From positions 356,058 through 420,057 of the forward strand of contig CAJNDS010002296.1 of NCBI GenBank assembly GCA_905221605.1: a DNA stretch of 64,000 bases, written 5' to 3'. The notes below the pieces were generated by a model that saw only the letters and a program-made list of their open reading frames with translations, made no database searches and was not told the origin of the DNA. Position 1 is the stretch's first letter. The number at the start of each line of letters is the position of its first letter. This document shows positions 63,860 through 64,000 of this stretch, piece by piece. Position numbers and translations under genes: made by a program. This DNA comes from Symbiodinium natans. Its lineage: Eukaryota > Sar > Dinophyceae > Suessiales > Symbiodiniaceae.

Positions 63860-64000
63860 GCCGCAGTCCCAGGGTTTAGGGTTTAGGGTTTAGGGTGCAG
63901 GCAGTAGGCTCCCAGCATCGCGCTTCTTGAGCGAGTTGCCTATAGCTCTGCCGGGAGATTGGCATGCCCCCGCAATAGTCCATGCTTATCTCATCTTCCC
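63860..64000. other. Right edge: short heptamer tract, no exon seen
   Basis: GGGTTTAGGGTTTAGGG at 63872-63894, then unique sequence. The next exon of the RP2-like gene, expected to begin with the cysteine-rich turn after SNC, is not evident. Confidence 0.6.

Overview
This window is nuclear DNA of a eukaryote, most likely a dinoflagellate or a close alveolate relative. The evidence is GC-rich exons of about 50-500 bases separated by long introns, genes all on the + strand over more than 50 kb, and intron donors that read GT, GC or GA when protein-family register is used to fix the junction. GC and GA donors are known from dinoflagellates. The species cannot be named from sequence alone. No rRNA, tRNA, CRISPR array or bacterial-type operon was recognised.

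The dominant feature is the plant/alveolate-type telomere heptamer (TTTAGGG / CCCTAAA) and its variants. They occur in hundreds of short blocks from base 1 to base 63,890, in both orientations. The blocks are not a chromosome end: they lie inside introns, directly against exons. Exons are often preceded by a CCCTAAA-strand tract and followed by a TTTAGGG-strand tract. In several phase-checked junctions the heptamer itself supplies the splice site (GTTTAGGG, GTTAGGG or GTTTCGGG as donor; GGGTTTAG or GGGGTTAG as acceptor). This is the most interesting signal in the window.

Layout. 1-5.7 kb: telomere-like tracts, an AT-rich island with a broken minus-strand reading frame (1625-2198) and a hairpin element. 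5.7-17.5 kb: a multi-exon gene with a PX (phosphoinositide-binding) domain followed by kelch-repeat exons. 18.9-26.5 kb: an exon series ending in a UBA-like segment and a terminal exon with a canonical SUMO-interacting motif. 27.3-37.3 kb: unassigned exons around an AT-rich, gene-poor island (29.4-31.7 kb) with a 248-bp tandem duplication and a hairpin array of exact 162-bp period. 37.9-45.9 kb: a leucine-rich-repeat gene with an internal EF-hand-like segment, largely phase-consistent. 46.3-52.9 kb: unassigned exons, probably two genes. 53.3-57.8 kb: a membrane-anchored class I SAM-dependent methyltransferase. 58.8-60.55 kb: the 5' part of an RP2/TBCC-like gene with an MGAC acylation start; its next intron holds a 3.2-kb composite satellite (60.69-63.86 kb) and runs off the window.

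Several families of 80-190-bp inverted-repeat (MITE- or introner-like) elements are dispersed through the introns. One 90-base insertion with a conserved head and tail splits an LRR exactly. The recognised genes do not form a pathway. PX, LRR/EF-hand and RP2 are membrane-, scaffold- or cilium-type functions, but co-location here is not evidence of joint function. Exon ends were set by hand from splice motifs, codon use (high GC in third positions) and domain register, so treat them as good to a few bases unless stated as phase-checked.
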